Source: Shouchella oshimensis
Lineage (GTDB): Bacteria > Bacillota > Bacilli > Bacillales > Bacillaceae_D
Length of the DNA: 64,000 nucleotides
NCBI RefSeq assembly: GCF_002019765.1
Contig: NZ_KV917380.1
Span: 79,849-143,848 of the forward strand
Reading direction: 5' to 3'
Shown here: one piece after another, positions 51,110 to 59,950 of the stretch
Layout: every line of letters begins with the position of its first letter
Position numbering within the stretch: position 1 is the stretch's first letter
Translations under genes and position numbers: made by a program
Notes under the pieces: generated by a model
Database searches by the model: none
The model's input: only the letters and a program-made list of their open reading frames with translations
Told to the model about the DNA's origin: nothing

Positions 51110-51967
51110 ATGAAGCAATCGTTTTCACGCCTATTTGGCTTAAATGATAAACATGACGATGGTGATTTAATCGAAAACGAAGAAGTGAAGCAAATTCCAG
51201 TTGAAGACATTGTGCCAAATCGCTTTCAGCCAAGAACGGTTTTTGATGAAGAGCGGATTACTGAATTAGCACAAACCATTCGTACACATGGAATTATACA
51301 GCCAATTGTAGTGCGTATTAGAGAAGAGAAGTATGAAATTATTGCAGGTGAGCGGCGATTTAGAGCTGTTTCGTCTTTAGGTTGGGAAACGATCCCTGCT
51401 ATTATAAAAGAGTTTAATGATTCACAGACAGCTTCAATTGCATTAATTGAAAACTTACAGCGTGAAGGTTTGACGGCTATTGAAGAAGCCACAGCTTATG
51501 CGAAGTTAATTGAAATTCATCAATTAACACAGGAAAGCCTTGCGCAACGTCTTGGAAAAGGACAATCAACGATAGCAAACAAACTAAGACTATTAAACTT
51601 GCCGAAAAAAGTGCAAGATGCTATTTTAAATCGCTTAATTTCAGAACGTCATGCTAGAGCACTTATTGGGTTAAAAGGTAATAACGAGGCGCATGAACTT
51701 ATTTTGGAACAAATTATTTCAGAACAGTTAAACGTAAAACAAACAGAAGAACGCGTGCAACAGTTCCTTTATCCTAATCTTGAAGAAAAGGATGAGCCAA
51801 AAAAGAAAAAAGCAACGCGTAAATCGTATCCAAAGGATATGCGAATTGCAATGAATACGATTCGTCAATCTGTGGATATGGTGATGAAAACAGGGCTGAA
51901 AGTCGATACCGATGAAGAAGATAATGATGAATTTTACCAATTTACCATCCGAATACCTAAAAAGTGA
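51110..51967 (+). CDS. noc: Nucleoid occlusion protein Noc
   Basis: ParB-family CTP-dependent DNA clamp that blocks division septa over the chromosome. It has 285 residues: N-terminal membrane-targeting helix [11 protein letters not shown], the ParB/Srx domain with [11 protein letters not shown] (about 74-84) and [13 protein letters not shown], the helix-turn-helix with [19 protein letters not shown] (about 145-163), and a C-terminal dimer domain after a Lys-rich linker. ATG 51110 gives the family start; the Shine-Dalgarno AAAGGTGG is 11 bases away. It is distinguished from Spo0J by the N-terminal helix and position before soj. Confidence 0.96.
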   Translation: MKQSFSRLFGLNDKHDDGDLIENEEVKQIPVEDIVPNRFQPRTVFDEERITELAQTIRTHGIIQPIVVRIREEKYEIIAGERRFRAVSSLGWETIPAIIKEFNDSQTASIALIENLQREGLTAIEEATAYAKLIEIHQLTQESLAQRLGKGQSTIANKLRLLNLPKKVQDAILNRLISERHARALIGLKGNNEAHELILEQIISEQLNVKQTEERVQQFLYPNLEEKDEPKKKKATRKSYPKDMRIAMNTIRQSVDMVMKTGLKVDTDEEDNDEFYQFTIRIPKK

Positions 51968-52000
51968 TCTATCTATTACAAAAAGATAGGTCTTTTTTTT
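51966..52000 (+). terminator. Terminator after noc
   Basis: GATCTATCT pairs with AGATAGGTC (one G-T pair), followed by eight Ts. Confidence 0.85.
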
Positions 52001-52162
52001 AATAGGTTTATCGTCAATTTATGCTAAAATAAAAGTAATCTATTCCAAATGAAGGTTAAAGCGAGCGTTATATGCTCAATGAATGACTTTTTTAGGGGAT
52101 TGCGATTAATGCAAGGAAATAAAGAGGGAATGTTTCTGCAACGAAGGAAAGTAGGTGTCCAA

Positions 52163-52924
52163 GTGTCAAAAATTATCGCTGTCGCAAACCAAAAAGGCGG
52201 CGTTGGGAAGACAACTTCTTCAGTGAATTTAGCAGCATGTTTAGCTCATTTAGGGAAAAAGGTACTTCTAGTTGATATAGATCCGCAAGGGAACGCAACG
52301 AGTGGAGTAGGTGTTGAAAAAGGGGATGTCGATGAATGCATCTATGATGTCCTAATTGATGATGTACCGGCTAGCAAAGTTATTTTTCCAACGAGTGTTC
52401 GTAATTTAGATGTTATTCCTGCGACAATTCAATTATCTGGTGCGGAAATTGAACTCGTACCAACAATTTCTCGAGAAGTTCGTTTAAAGAAAGCCTTAAC
52501 ACCATTAAAAGAAACGTATGATTATATCTTTATTGATTGTCCACCGTCATTAGGCCTGCTAACAATAAATGCGCTAACAGCGTCAGATTCCGTTATTATT
52601 CCAGTTCAATGTGAATATTACGCTTTAGAAGGTTTAAGCCAGCTTTTAAATACCGTTCGATTGGTACAAAAGCATTTAAACACATCATTAGCGATTGAAG
52701 GCGTGCTGCTTACAATGTTGGATGCACGAACAAATCTTGGTATTCAAGTAATCGAAGAAGTGAAAAAGTACTTTAGAGATAAAGTGTTTGATACGATAAT
52801 CCCTAGAACAATCCGTCTTGGAGAAGCGCCAAGTTATGGAAAACCAATCATTGAATACGATGCGAAGTCACGTGGAGCAGAAGTGTACATAGACTTAGCA
52901 AAGGAAGTGGTTGCAAATGGTTAA
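52163..52924 (+). CDS. soj: Chromosome partition/sporulation regulator Soj (ParA)
   Basis: ParA ATPase that helps segregate origins with Spo0J and controls DnaA activity. It has 253 residues, identical in length to B. subtilis Soj: deviant Walker A NQKGGVGKTT (about 9-18), VDIDPQGNAT (about 39), and IDCPPSLGLL (about 122). GTG 52163 follows AGGTG; the frame upstream to 52049 has no ParA similarity and lies in the promoter region. It overlaps spo0J by 8 bases. Confidence 0.97.
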   Translation: MSKIIAVANQKGGVGKTTSSVNLAACLAHLGKKVLLVDIDPQGNATSGVGVEKGDVDECIYDVLIDDVPASKVIFPTSVRNLDVIPATIQLSGAEIELVPTISREVRLKKALTPLKETYDYIFIDCPPSLGLLTINALTASDSVIIPVQCEYYALEGLSQLLNTVRLVQKHLNTSLAIEGVLLTMLDARTNLGIQVIEEVKKYFRDKVFDTIIPRTIRLGEAPSYGKPIIEYDAKSRGAEVYIDLAKEVVANG

Positions 52925-53783
52925 ATCGATTGGAAAGAAAGGTTTAGGTAAAGGATTAGAAGCTTTTTTTCCGAACGAAAGTGAACAAAGTCAGGAGCAA
53001 GTCACATATATTTCTGTGTCAGAAGTAAGGCCAAACCCGTATCAACCTAGAAAAACATTTTCAGAAGAATCTTTAAAAGAATTAAGTGATTCGATTAAAG
53101 AACATGGCATCTTACAGCCAATTACTGTAAGGAAATCAATTAAAGATTATGAAATTGTTATGGGAGAACGTCGTGTTAGAGCAGCCAAACAAGCTGGATT
53201 AGATCAGATCCCTGTTATCATTCAAGAATTAGATGAAAAGAAAATGATGGAAATTGCATTAATTGAAAACTTACAGCGGGAAGACTTGAATCCAATTGAA
53301 GAAGCGATTGCCTATGAAAAATTGATGAGCTACTCAAATAGCACACAAGAACAACTGGCAAAGCGATTAGGGAAGAGTAGACCGCATATTGCGAACCATA
53401 TGCGATTGTTACAGCTCCCTAAAGTGGTGCAAGAGTTTATATCTGTTGGTAAGCTTAGTATGGGTCATGGGAGAGCTTTACTTGGATTACAAAATAAAGA
53501 TAAACTATCGCAAGTACTCGAGAATGTTCTTCAAGAGAAGCTCAGTGTTCGCGAAGTCGAAAAGCTCGTTCAAGAGATTAATGAACATGTTCCACGTGAA
53601 ACAAGAGAGGTGAAAGTGAAATTATCACCTTTTCTTAAAAACCATCAAGAACGTTTAAGGGACTCCCTTGGGACATCAGTCATGATTAAACCAGGGAAGA
53701 AAAAAGGGAAAATAGAAATTGATTATTTCTCTGAAGATGATTTAGAGAGAATTTTAGATATTTTAATACAAACGAAAGAATAA
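52917..53783 (+). CDS. spo0J: Chromosome-partitioning protein Spo0J (ParB)
   Basis: CTP-dependent clamp that loads at parS, spreads, and recruits SMC condensin; it also antagonises Soj. It has 288 residues: N-terminal Soj-activating KKGLGKGLEAFF, ParB/Srx domain with EIVMGERRVRAAK, NLQREDLNPIEEAIAYE, the helix-turn-helix LAKRLGKSRPHIANHMRLL (about 145-163) and a C-terminal dimerisation domain. ATG 52917. The gene contains a perfect parS (53588-53603), just as in B. subtilis. Confidence 0.97.
   Translation: MVKSIGKKGLGKGLEAFFPNESEQSQEQVTYISVSEVRPNPYQPRKTFSEESLKELSDSIKEHGILQPITVRKSIKDYEIVMGERRVRAAKQAGLDQIPVIIQELDEKKMMEIALIENLQREDLNPIEEAIAYEKLMSYSNSTQEQLAKRLGKSRPHIANHMRLLQLPKVVQEFISVGKLSMGHGRALLGLQNKDKLSQVLENVLQEKLSVREVEKLVQEINEHVPRETREVKVKLSPFLKNHQERLRDSLGTSVMIKPGKKKGKIEIDYFSEDDLERILDILIQTKE
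53588..53603. other. parS site inside spo0J
   Basis: TGTTCCACGTGAAACA is a full match to the Bacillus parS consensus. Its position within the spo0J coding sequence is conserved with B. subtilis. Confidence 0.95.
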
Positions 53784-53822
53784 AGAAGCATGTCCTCCTT
53801 AAAGAGGCGGCTTCTTTTTTGG
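53784..53822 (+). terminator. Terminator after spo0J
   Basis: An imperfect stem AAGAAGC...GCTTCTT enclosing TCCTCC/GAGGCGG, followed by six Ts. Confidence 0.7.
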
Positions 53823-53836
53823 AAGGAGAGAAATCA

Positions 53837-54982
53837 ATGTATTACTTTGATCACGCGGCAACCTCATTTCCTAAGCCGAAACGGGTGATTGACTCGGTTG
53901 TCACTACGATGGAAATGCATGGCGCAAACCCTGGAAGAGGAGGACATTCTTTATCTAGACAAGCCTCTGAATTGGTTTTGCAAACAAGGCAAAAGATCGC
54001 TGCATTCTTTCACGCGCCATCGGAAGAACACGTATGGTTTTATCCAAATGCAACGTTTGCGTTAAATCAAGCTATTATTGGTTTTCCGTTTTCAAATGGA
54101 GATGAAGTTGTTACAACGCATTTTGAACATAATTCAGTCCTTCGACCCTTATATGCAATGGAAAAGCAAGCGGGTATCATCATTCGATTTGCCGGTGGAA
54201 AAACAGGCGAGGAAACGGCTGCTAGTGTAGTAGAAGCGATTAATGATAAAACGAAATTTGTCGTTATTAATCATGCTTCAAACGTTACAGGGGAAATCGT
54301 ACCATTAACGTCGATTTCTGAAAAAGCGAAGTCTGTAGGAGCAATCCTTTGTGTTGATGCATCACAAACAGCAGGAACGATTTCCATTAATATGGAGAGA
54401 GATGGGATTGATCTGCTTGCTTGCCCGGGTCACAAAGGGTTGTTAGGTCCTCAAGGTACAGGTATCTTACTATCAAAACATGATTATCACTTAAAACCAA
54501 TGACGTATGGCGGTACTGGCCATAGTTCTGAAAGTAAAGATCAGCCAATTATGTGGCCTGAGCGATATGAAGCAGGCACGCTAAATACACCTGCTATTGC
54601 AGGACTAGGGGCTGGAATAGATGAGCTTGAGTATTTAGGAGGAACGGAGGCAATCTATCAGCATGAAGTACAGTTAGTTGATTATTTTTTACGAGAGATT
54701 GCTAATGTAAACGTATCACTTGTTGGCTCGGAAACAAGTGAAGGTCGCTTAGCCGTTGTTTCATTCGCCTTTGCTGAATTAAGCAGTCAAGAGTGTGCCA
54801 TTATTCTTGATCAACACTATCAAATTGCTGTCAGAGCTGGCTTGCATTGCGCTCCCAAATTGCATGAGTGGTTTGGCTCGATTGACAAAGGATTAGTACG
54901 TGTGAGCTTTGGACCTTATACGACAATGAATGATGTTCGAGTCCTTATCCAAGCAATAAAGGAAATCGGAGCGTCGTTTTAA
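53837..54982 (+). CDS. Cysteine desulfurase family aminotransferase class V
   Basis: PLP enzyme of 381 residues related to IscS/SufS-type desulfurases. N-terminal YFDHAATSFPKP, HFEHNSVLRP (about 90), INHASNVTGE, VDASQTAG, the PLP-binding Lys in CPGHKGLLGPQGTG (about 200) and a candidate catalytic Cys in RAGLHCAPKLHE (about 339). It probably mobilises sulfur from cysteine, or acts on a related substrate; no scaffold gene is adjacent. ATG 53837 with AAGGAG 9 bases upstream. B. subtilis has no such gene between spo0J and yyaC, so this is an insertion in the conserved order. Confidence 0.85.
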   Translation: MYYFDHAATSFPKPKRVIDSVVTTMEMHGANPGRGGHSLSRQASELVLQTRQKIAAFFHAPSEEHVWFYPNATFALNQAIIGFPFSNGDEVVTTHFEHNSVLRPLYAMEKQAGIIIRFAGGKTGEETAASVVEAINDKTKFVVINHASNVTGEIVPLTSISEKAKSVGAILCVDASQTAGTISINMERDGIDLLACPGHKGLLGPQGTGILLSKHDYHLKPMTYGGTGHSSESKDQPIMWPERYEAGTLNTPAIAGLGAGIDELEYLGGTEAIYQHEVQLVDYFLREIANVNVSLVGSETSEGRLAVVSFAFAELSSQECAIILDQHYQIAVRAGLHCAPKLHEWFGSIDKGLVRVSFGPYTTMNDVRVLIQAIKEIGASF

Positions 54983-55605
54983 AGCTCGGTAAAAATGCCT
55001 TTCTTTTGAAAAAGAGAAGGGTGTTTTTTTATGCTTTGTTTCAATTGCATATCTACATAAGTGAAAACAGTTTGAAGTTTTTCAGCCATTGTCATGACCT
55101 CATGAAGACGAGTGCTTTGAAGTATGTGGAAATCCATTAAGCCAGCAGCATTCACCACTCCAGTAAGAGAACAATCACCAACTTCAGGCAAAGACTTTCC
55201 CATAGCTGCTCCTGGCTTCAATGATTGATTTGAAAGTGTGATCGATCCAACGTGCGCTTGTCGCCCTAAACAAGCATCAACGGCAATAAGAAAAGCATTA
55301 GGATGAAGCTCGTGAATCTCTTTTAATCGATTTTCTAAATTCACTGCATGAAGAGGTTCTTCTAATGTTCCATAAACGGTAAATTGAGTGAGATGGCACT
55401 TCTGAAGCATCGTTCCAAGAAGTGGCCCAAGGGCATCGCCTGTAGAACGGTCAGTCCCTATACAAGCAACGATAAATTCCTTTGAAGCGTGTTGTCGACA
55501 AAATGAAAGAAGGGACTTCCCTAGCTCTTGTGTAAATCCAACATCATCCATATGCATACGTTTTGAAAACACTTTTTTTCTGAAAGGCCAAAGGTTTGTA
55601 CTCAT
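54979..55605 (-). CDS. yyaC: YyaC, sporulation protein related to spore protease GPR
   Basis: A 208-residue protein (B. subtilis YyaC 205) of the YyaC family, distantly related to the germination protease fold. Motifs FIVACIGTDRSTGDALGPLLG (about 56-76), FLIAVDACLGR (about 115) and GVVNAAGLMDFH. In B. subtilis it is made in the forespore. ATG 55605 with AAGGAG 8 bases upstream; the frame upstream to 55665 is not supported. It is oriented opposite to all neighbours and overlaps the end of the desulfurase-like gene by 4 bases. Confidence 0.9.
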   Translation of the reverse strand: MSTNLWPFRKKVFSKRMHMDDVGFTQELGKSLLSFCRQHASKEFIVACIGTDRSTGDALGPLLGTMLQKCHLTQFTVYGTLEEPLHAVNLENRLKEIHELHPNAFLIAVDACLGRQAHVGSITLSNQSLKPGAAMGKSLPEVGDCSLTGVVNAAGLMDFHILQSTRLHEVMTMAEKLQTVFTYVDMQLKQSIKKHPSLFQKKGIFTEL

Positions 55606-55689
55606 ATTATTAACTCCTTCACCATAGTAGTAACAGTATAGTAGATTTCTAGAAAATCTATACATGCTGAATCAGCGAGGGTGAGGATT

Positions 55690-56718
55690 TTGTGGGGAAA
55701 TGGGTTAAAGTGGATGTTTTTAATAGTAGGAACAATTATTGGAGCAGGTTATGCTTCAGGGAGGGAGCTATGGGAATTTTTTGGAGCTGAAAGCGGACTA
55801 GCCATCGTACTGTTTGCTATTCTTTTTTCTATTAGCTGTGCTGTTATTTTAACGGTGTCTAAGAAAGAACAAACGACTCATTATCTCCCAGTGCTAGAAA
55901 AAGTATTAGGAAAGCGATTAGCTAAAGCCTATGATGTTATGATTATTCTCTATTTATTTTCAGTAACAGTGATTATGCTTGCAGGGGCTGGAGCCACTCT
56001 CGAGGTCTACCATATTCCAACTTGGCTTGGCATTATCGTCAACGGATTTCTTGTTGTTCTTATTTTTATAAAAGGTACAAGCGGTATGACAAAAATCAAT
56101 GCGCTCCTTATTCCTATTCTTATTGTTTGCTTATTGGCGGTTTTACTTGTCTATCAACAGTCAATTGGTTTTACATTTTCATTTAATTTGCAAGAGCAAA
56201 AAAATTGGCCGGCGTCATTAACGTTTACATCATTAAATATTCTACCAATCATTGCTGTATTAGGCGCTGTCGGAAACCAAATTCATCATCGAGGTGAAAT
56301 CTACATTGCAAGTATCGGAAGTGGTGTTATTTTAGGTACGGTTTCGTATATTTATAATGAATCTTTGCTTACAGTTGCTCAAGAAATCATTTTCTATGAG
56401 ATACCATTATTCGTTATACTAAAACATTACCCTTCAGTAATGGTAGTAGCGATCTCACTGGTCCTCTGGCTAGCAATTTATACAACTGCTGCTTCAGGTG
56501 TATTAGGGTTATTATCTCGTATTCAAGTGAAAGTTACCGGTGAACCGTGGGTAATTGCATTGCTCCTCGTTGCATTGATGGCACCATTGACACTGTTTGG
56601 GTTCTCTACGTTAATTTCGATTTTGTATCCTCTATACGGAATTTTAAATTTATATATCCTTGCTGCGCTACTGTTATACCCAATTTTAAGGCACCCTGCC
56701 ACAAAAAAGAAGCACTGA
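55690..56718 (+). CDS. YkvI family membrane protein
   Basis: Integral membrane protein of about 342 residues with ten predicted hydrophobic helices. It begins with FLIVGTIIGAGYASGRELWEFF, the unwound-helix-1 pattern of the YkvI family, whose fold resembles LeuT/APC transporters. The substrate is unknown; an amino acid or related solute is likely from the fold. GTG 55681 touches the Shine-Dalgarno, so TTG 55690 (8 bases from GAGGG) is preferred. It is divergent from yyaC with an 85-base spacer that contains a TAGATTT/AAATCTA inverted repeat. Confidence 0.82.
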   Translation: MWGNGLKWMFLIVGTIIGAGYASGRELWEFFGAESGLAIVLFAILFSISCAVILTVSKKEQTTHYLPVLEKVLGKRLAKAYDVMIILYLFSVTVIMLAGAGATLEVYHIPTWLGIIVNGFLVVLIFIKGTSGMTKINALLIPILIVCLLAVLLVYQQSIGFTFSFNLQEQKNWPASLTFTSLNILPIIAVLGAVGNQIHHRGEIYIASIGSGVILGTVSYIYNESLLTVAQEIIFYEIPLFVILKHYPSVMVVAISLVLWLAIYTTAASGVLGLLSRIQVKVTGEPWVIALLLVALMAPLTLFGFSTLISILYPLYGILNLYILAALLLYPILRHPATKKKH

Positions 56719-56782
56719 CACTACAAAGGCAGCACTCCTTCGTGTATAATACAAGCAGAAATACCCGAAGGAGGAAAGAACA

Positions 56783-56980
56783 TTGGCAAACAAGGAATTT
56801 GCGCTACATGATGTCGTAGAAATGAAAAAGCCGCACCCTTGTGGGGAAAATCGCTGGAAGATTATCCGCATGGGAATGGATGTACGTATAAAATGCTTAG
56901 GTTGTCAACATAGTGTCATGCTGCCACGTCGGGATTTCTCAAAGAAGCTAAAAAAAGTAATCGAGTCTGAGAACCAGTAA
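56783..56980 (+). CDS. yyzM: DUF951 family protein (YyzM)
   Basis: A 65-residue protein beginning MANKEFALHDVVEMKKPHPCG, with Cys in PHPCG and CLGCQH forming a likely zinc-binding set, followed by the VMLPRRDF motif. This is the small DUF951 family conserved beside ychF in Firmicutes, of unknown function. TTG 56783, 8 bases after AAGGAGG. It lies 48 bases before ychF and is probably co-transcribed. Confidence 0.92.
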   Translation: MANKEFALHDVVEMKKPHPCGENRWKIIRMGMDVRIKCLGCQHSVMLPRRDFSKKLKKVIESENQ

Positions 56981-57028
56981 AAACACTGTTCGGATTTGAG
57001 AATCGATAAATAAAAGGACGTGACGGAA

Positions 57029-58129
57029 GTGGCTTTAACGACAGGAATTGTTGGTTTACCAAACGTTGGGAAATCAACCTTATTTAATGCAATCACACAA
57101 GCTGGTGCTGAATCTGCAAACTATCCCTTTTGTACGATTGACCCGAATGTAGGGATTGTTGAAGTACCAGATTCTCGTTTAAATAAACTAACAGAACTTG
57201 TAAAACCAAAAAAAACGGTACCAACAGCTTTTGAATTTACAGATATTGCTGGGATTGTGGAAGGCGCGAGTAAAGGGGAAGGGTTAGGAAATAAATTCTT
57301 ATCTCATATCCGTCAAGTAGATGCGATTTCCCATGTTGTTCGTTGCTTCGCAGACGATAATATAACCCATGTGTCTGGTGGCGTAAATCCGTTAAGAGAT
57401 ATTGAAGTCATTAATTTAGAGTTGATTTTGGCTGATTTAGAATCGGTTGATAAACGGTTAACGAGAGTAGCAAAGCTAGCTAAGACAAAAGACAAAGAAG
57501 CTGTTGCGGAGCTTGCTGTACTTGAGCTTCTAAAGGATGCATTCGAAAACGAAAAGCCTGCACGTAGCATCGATTTCGATGACGACCAGCTTAAAATTGT
57601 AAAACAGCTTCATTTATTAACCAGTAAGCCAGTTTTATATGTTGCAAACGTTTCTGAAGACGATCTTGTTGCTGAAGAAGATAATGACTATGTGAAGCAA
57701 GTGAAAGAATTTGCGAATCAAGAGAATAGCAATGTCATCGTAGTATGTGCAAAGATTGAATCTGAGATTGCTGAACTTGAAGGTGAAGAAAAAGAAATGT
57801 TCTTGGAAGAATTAGGGATTGAAGAATCCGGTCTTGACCAGTTAATTCGTGCTGCCTATTCTTTACTTGGACTAGAAACGTATTTTACAGCTGGTGAACA
57901 AGAAGTGAGAGCATGGACATTCCGTAATGGAACAAAGGCACCTCAAGCTGCAGGAATCATTCACACAGACTTTGAACGTGGCTTTATTCGTGCAGAAACC
58001 GTTTCCTACCATGATTTAGTTGATGCAGGAACGATGGCAGTTGCCAAAGAACGAGGTAAAGTTCGCCTCGAGGGGAAAGATTATGTCGTTAAAGATGGCG
58101 ATGTTATCCATTTCCGTTTTAATGTATAA
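57029..58129 (+). CDS. ychF: Redox-regulated ATPase YchF/OLA1
   Basis: Obg-family P-loop protein that hydrolyses ATP rather than GTP and binds ribosomes. It has 366 residues, the same as B. subtilis YchF: GLPNVGKSTLF (about 8-18), TDIAGIVEGASKGEGLGN (about 68), then a coiled coil and the TGS domain (AWTFRNGTKAPQAAG, about 300, to DVIHFRFNV). In place of NKxD it has a non-canonical motif, giving ATP specificity in this family. GTG 57029 matches the family start (MALTTGIVG); GTG 57020 is too close to AAAGG. Confidence 0.97.
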   Translation: MALTTGIVGLPNVGKSTLFNAITQAGAESANYPFCTIDPNVGIVEVPDSRLNKLTELVKPKKTVPTAFEFTDIAGIVEGASKGEGLGNKFLSHIRQVDAISHVVRCFADDNITHVSGGVNPLRDIEVINLELILADLESVDKRLTRVAKLAKTKDKEAVAELAVLELLKDAFENEKPARSIDFDDDQLKIVKQLHLLTSKPVLYVANVSEDDLVAEEDNDYVKQVKEFANQENSNVIVVCAKIESEIAELEGEEKEMFLEELGIEESGLDQLIRAAYSLLGLETYFTAGEQEVRAWTFRNGTKAPQAAGIIHTDFERGFIRAETVSYHDLVDAGTMAVAKERGKVRLEGKDYVVKDGDVIHFRFNV

Positions 58130-58146
58130 AGAGTTATGCGAGTAGA

Positions 58147-58423
58147 AGAGGCTGGGACATAACGAAAAGTAGTATTTGAAAAGACGAATAGTCTAAACTA
58201 TGCTGAGTAGCACCGCTACAGGAGAATTCTTCGCTTTCCGGGGACACGGCCTCAGCCTCCTCCGTGGAAAACCGCCACTCCAGAGTCTTCAGACACGTGC
58301 TGATCCCCCAGGAGTCTTCGGATTCTCCTTCTGCTAATGTTCATATAAAACAAACGACGAACGTTCCTATTTTCAGGAATGTTCGTCGTTTTGGTCTGTC
58401 TATCTACTTTTGTCCCAGTCTCT
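58147..58423. repeat. Intergenic repeat-like element with terminal inverted repeats
   Basis: A 277-base gene-free block bounded by AGAGGCTGGGACA (58147-58159) and TGTCCCAGTCTCT (58411-58423), inverted copies differing at one base. Inside lie AGGAGAAT and ATTCTCCT arms and a long hairpin (58352-58391). It resembles GAGGCTGGGACA-type intergenic repeats I recall from Bacillaceae genomes. It could be a MITE-like element or an RNA structure, and the T run at its right end may terminate ychF transcription. Confidence 0.65.
58352..58391. repeat. Strong hairpin inside the intergenic element
   Basis: AAACGACGAACGTTCCT (58352-58368) pairs with AGGAATGTTCGTCGTTT (58375-58391) over 17 positions with one G-T pair, loop 6 bases. 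Followed by TTGG, not a T run. Confidence 0.8.
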
Positions 58424-58605
58424 TTTTTATTGATTCAAAAAGGTGATGTCGAAAAATATCGCTGTGATGTTAGAAGGAATTAAGCAAAAGAAAGCGTAAT
58501 AGGTATGTAAGCTTCAAGAACTCTTCGCAAAACCTCACCCTCATGTATTTTTCCCAATTCGTTAACTACTTTTTTATATAAAGGCAGGTGATGTTAATTT
58601 GTAGC
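58424..58605. other. Gene-free stretch before the rpsF promoter
   Basis: About 180 bases. I see no convincing gene or structure beyond a T run at 58424-58430 that may serve as terminator tail. Confidence 0.4.
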
Positions 58606-58634
58606 TTGCTCATTAACTTCTAAAATGATATAAT
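58606..58634 (+). promoter_or_regulatory. rpsF-ssb-rpsR promoter
   Basis: TTGCTC (58606-58611) and a perfect TATAAT (58629-58634), spacing 17, about 80 bases before the rpsF start. Confidence 0.75.
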
Positions 58635-58667
58635 CATTGAATGTGAGTGAATTAGTTTTTGCTCCTT

Positions 58668-58699
58668 GCTCTGCTTTACAAACAGAGCCGTTTAGACCA
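58668..58699 (+). promoter_or_regulatory. Candidate S6:S18 leader RNA structure
   Basis: GCTCTG (58668-58673) and CAGAGC (58683-58688) form a hairpin, followed by CCGTTTAGACC just before the ribosome binding site. A CCG-containing hairpin upstream of rpsF bound by the S6:S18 dimer is a known autoregulatory motif; the match here is by eye only. Confidence 0.4.
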
Positions 58700-58715
58700 A
58701 GAGGAGGTGAATGGA

Positions 58716-59003
58716 ATGCGTAAGTACGAAATTATGTACATTATCGCTCCAAACCTAGAAGAGGCAGCAAACAAAGAAATCGTTGAGCGTTACAGCAATG
58801 TGCTCACTGATAATGGTGCTGAAATCTTAAAGGTAGACGAGATCGGTAAAAAACGTTTAGCTTATGAAATCAATGATTTCAAAGACGGCTACTACGTTCT
58901 TATTAGCGTACAAGCGAACACTGAAGCAATCAATGAATTTAATCGTCTGATTAAAATCAATGATAATGTGATCCGTGTCCTTGTTACAAAAGACGAACAA
59001 TAA
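58716..59003 (+). CDS. rpsF: Ribosomal protein S6
   Basis: A 95-residue small-subunit protein that binds 16S rRNA as a dimer with S18. It begins [16 protein letters not shown] and has [20 protein letters not shown] (about 48-67). ATG 58716 with GGAGG 8 bases upstream; an earlier ATG at 58711 is in another frame. First gene of rpsF-ssb-rpsR. Confidence 0.98.
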   Translation: MRKYEIMYIIAPNLEEAANKEIVERYSNVLTDNGAEILKVDEIGKKRLAYEINDFKDGYYVLISVQANTEAINEFNRLIKINDNVIRVLVTKDEQ

Positions 59004-59041
59004 TAACGATAAAATAAACGAGCTAGGCTGGAGGGATCGCA

Positions 59042-59527
59042 TTGTTAAACCGTGTTGTTCTTGTTGGCCGATTAACCCGTGACCCTGAGCTTCGTTTTAC
59101 CCCGAATGGTGTTGCTGTTGCGAACTTTACGTTAGCAGTCAACCGTCCATTCTCTAATCAACAAGGGGAAAGAGAAGCGGATTTCATTAATTGTGTTGTT
59201 TGGAGAAAGCCAGCGGAAAACGTAGCGAATTTCTTGAAAAAAGGAAGTTTAGCAGGCGTTGATGGACGAGTTCAAACGCGCAGTTATGATAATAATGAAG
59301 GAAAACGAGTCTTTATAACTGAAGTCGTGGCTGAGAGTGTTCAATTCCTTGAACCTCGTAATAGCCAAAACAATCAAAACCAAAACTTCGGTGGTTCTCA
59401 AGGAAATTATGGATCAGGTTCAGGAAACACAGGTTCAAGTGGTGGTAATCGTTCAAACGGTTATGACAACGATCCGTTCTCGAACGATGGTTCAATTGAT
59501 ATTTCTGATGATGACTTACCATTCTAA
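59042..59527 (+). CDS. ssb: Single-stranded DNA-binding protein SSB
   Basis: 161 residues. N-terminal OB fold ([35 protein letters not shown]), a disordered Gly/Asn/Ser/Gln-rich linker (about 108-145) and the acidic C-terminal tip DISDDDLPF, which recruits RecO, RecG, PriA and others. TTG start at 59042 with GGAGG 8 bases upstream. It lies between rpsF and rpsR, the normal Firmicute order. Confidence 0.98.
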   Translation: MLNRVVLVGRLTRDPELRFTPNGVAVANFTLAVNRPFSNQQGEREADFINCVVWRKPAENVANFLKKGSLAGVDGRVQTRSYDNNEGKRVFITEVVAESVQFLEPRNSQNNQNQNFGGSQGNYGSGSGNTGSSGGNRSNGYDNDPFSNDGSIDISDDDLPF

Positions 59528-59552
59528 TAACAAATAGAAAGGAGAATGTCTT

Positions 59553-59786
59553 ATGGCACGTCGCGGTCGTCCAAAGCGTAGAAAAGTTTGTTTCTTTACA
59601 GCAAACAAAATTACGCACATTGATTATAAAGATGTTGATTTGCTTAAACGTTTCATCTCTGAGCGTGGTAAAATTCTTCCACGTCGCGTAACTGGAACAT
59701 CTGCAAAATATCAACGTAAACTGACTGTTGCAATTAAGCGCAGCCGTCAAATTGCTTTACTTCCTTACGTAAACGAAGTAAATTAA
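59553..59786 (+). CDS. rpsR: Ribosomal protein S18
   Basis: A 77-residue basic protein beginning [20 protein letters not shown] and carrying [23 protein letters not shown], the S18 signature region. It pairs with S6 in the platform of the 30S subunit. ATG with AAAGGAG upstream. Last gene of its operon, followed by a terminator. Confidence 0.98.
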   Translation: MARRGRPKRRKVCFFTANKITHIDYKDVDLLKRFISERGKILPRRVTGTSAKYQRKLTVAIKRSRQIALLPYVNEVN

Positions 59787-59795
59787 TGTTGCGAT

Positions 59796-59852
59796 AAAAG
59801 AGGGTGGATTAAGCCGGCTTTCGAAAAGCCAGTTTGATTGCTCTCTTTTTTT
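59796..59852 (+). terminator. Terminator after rpsR
   Basis: Outer stem AAAGAG/CTCTTT and inner GGCTTT/AAAGCC hairpin, followed by a run of Ts. Confidence 0.75.
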
Positions 59853-59950
59853 AATTTCAATTGAACTCGCTTTTACTTTCACAGTAATTGCGATAAAATA
59901 GAAAAAGGCTGTGGAAAGAAACAGCTTGCACGCTTAAAAGAGGTGACGAA

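Noticed and set aside
52049-52162. N-terminal extension of soj (38 codons)
   Set aside because: No ParA similarity; GTG 52163 yields the conserved 253-residue protein.
58264-58446. 60-codon frame inside the intergenic element after ychF
   Set aside because: It lies on paired hairpin arms, has no ribosome binding site and no known similarity.
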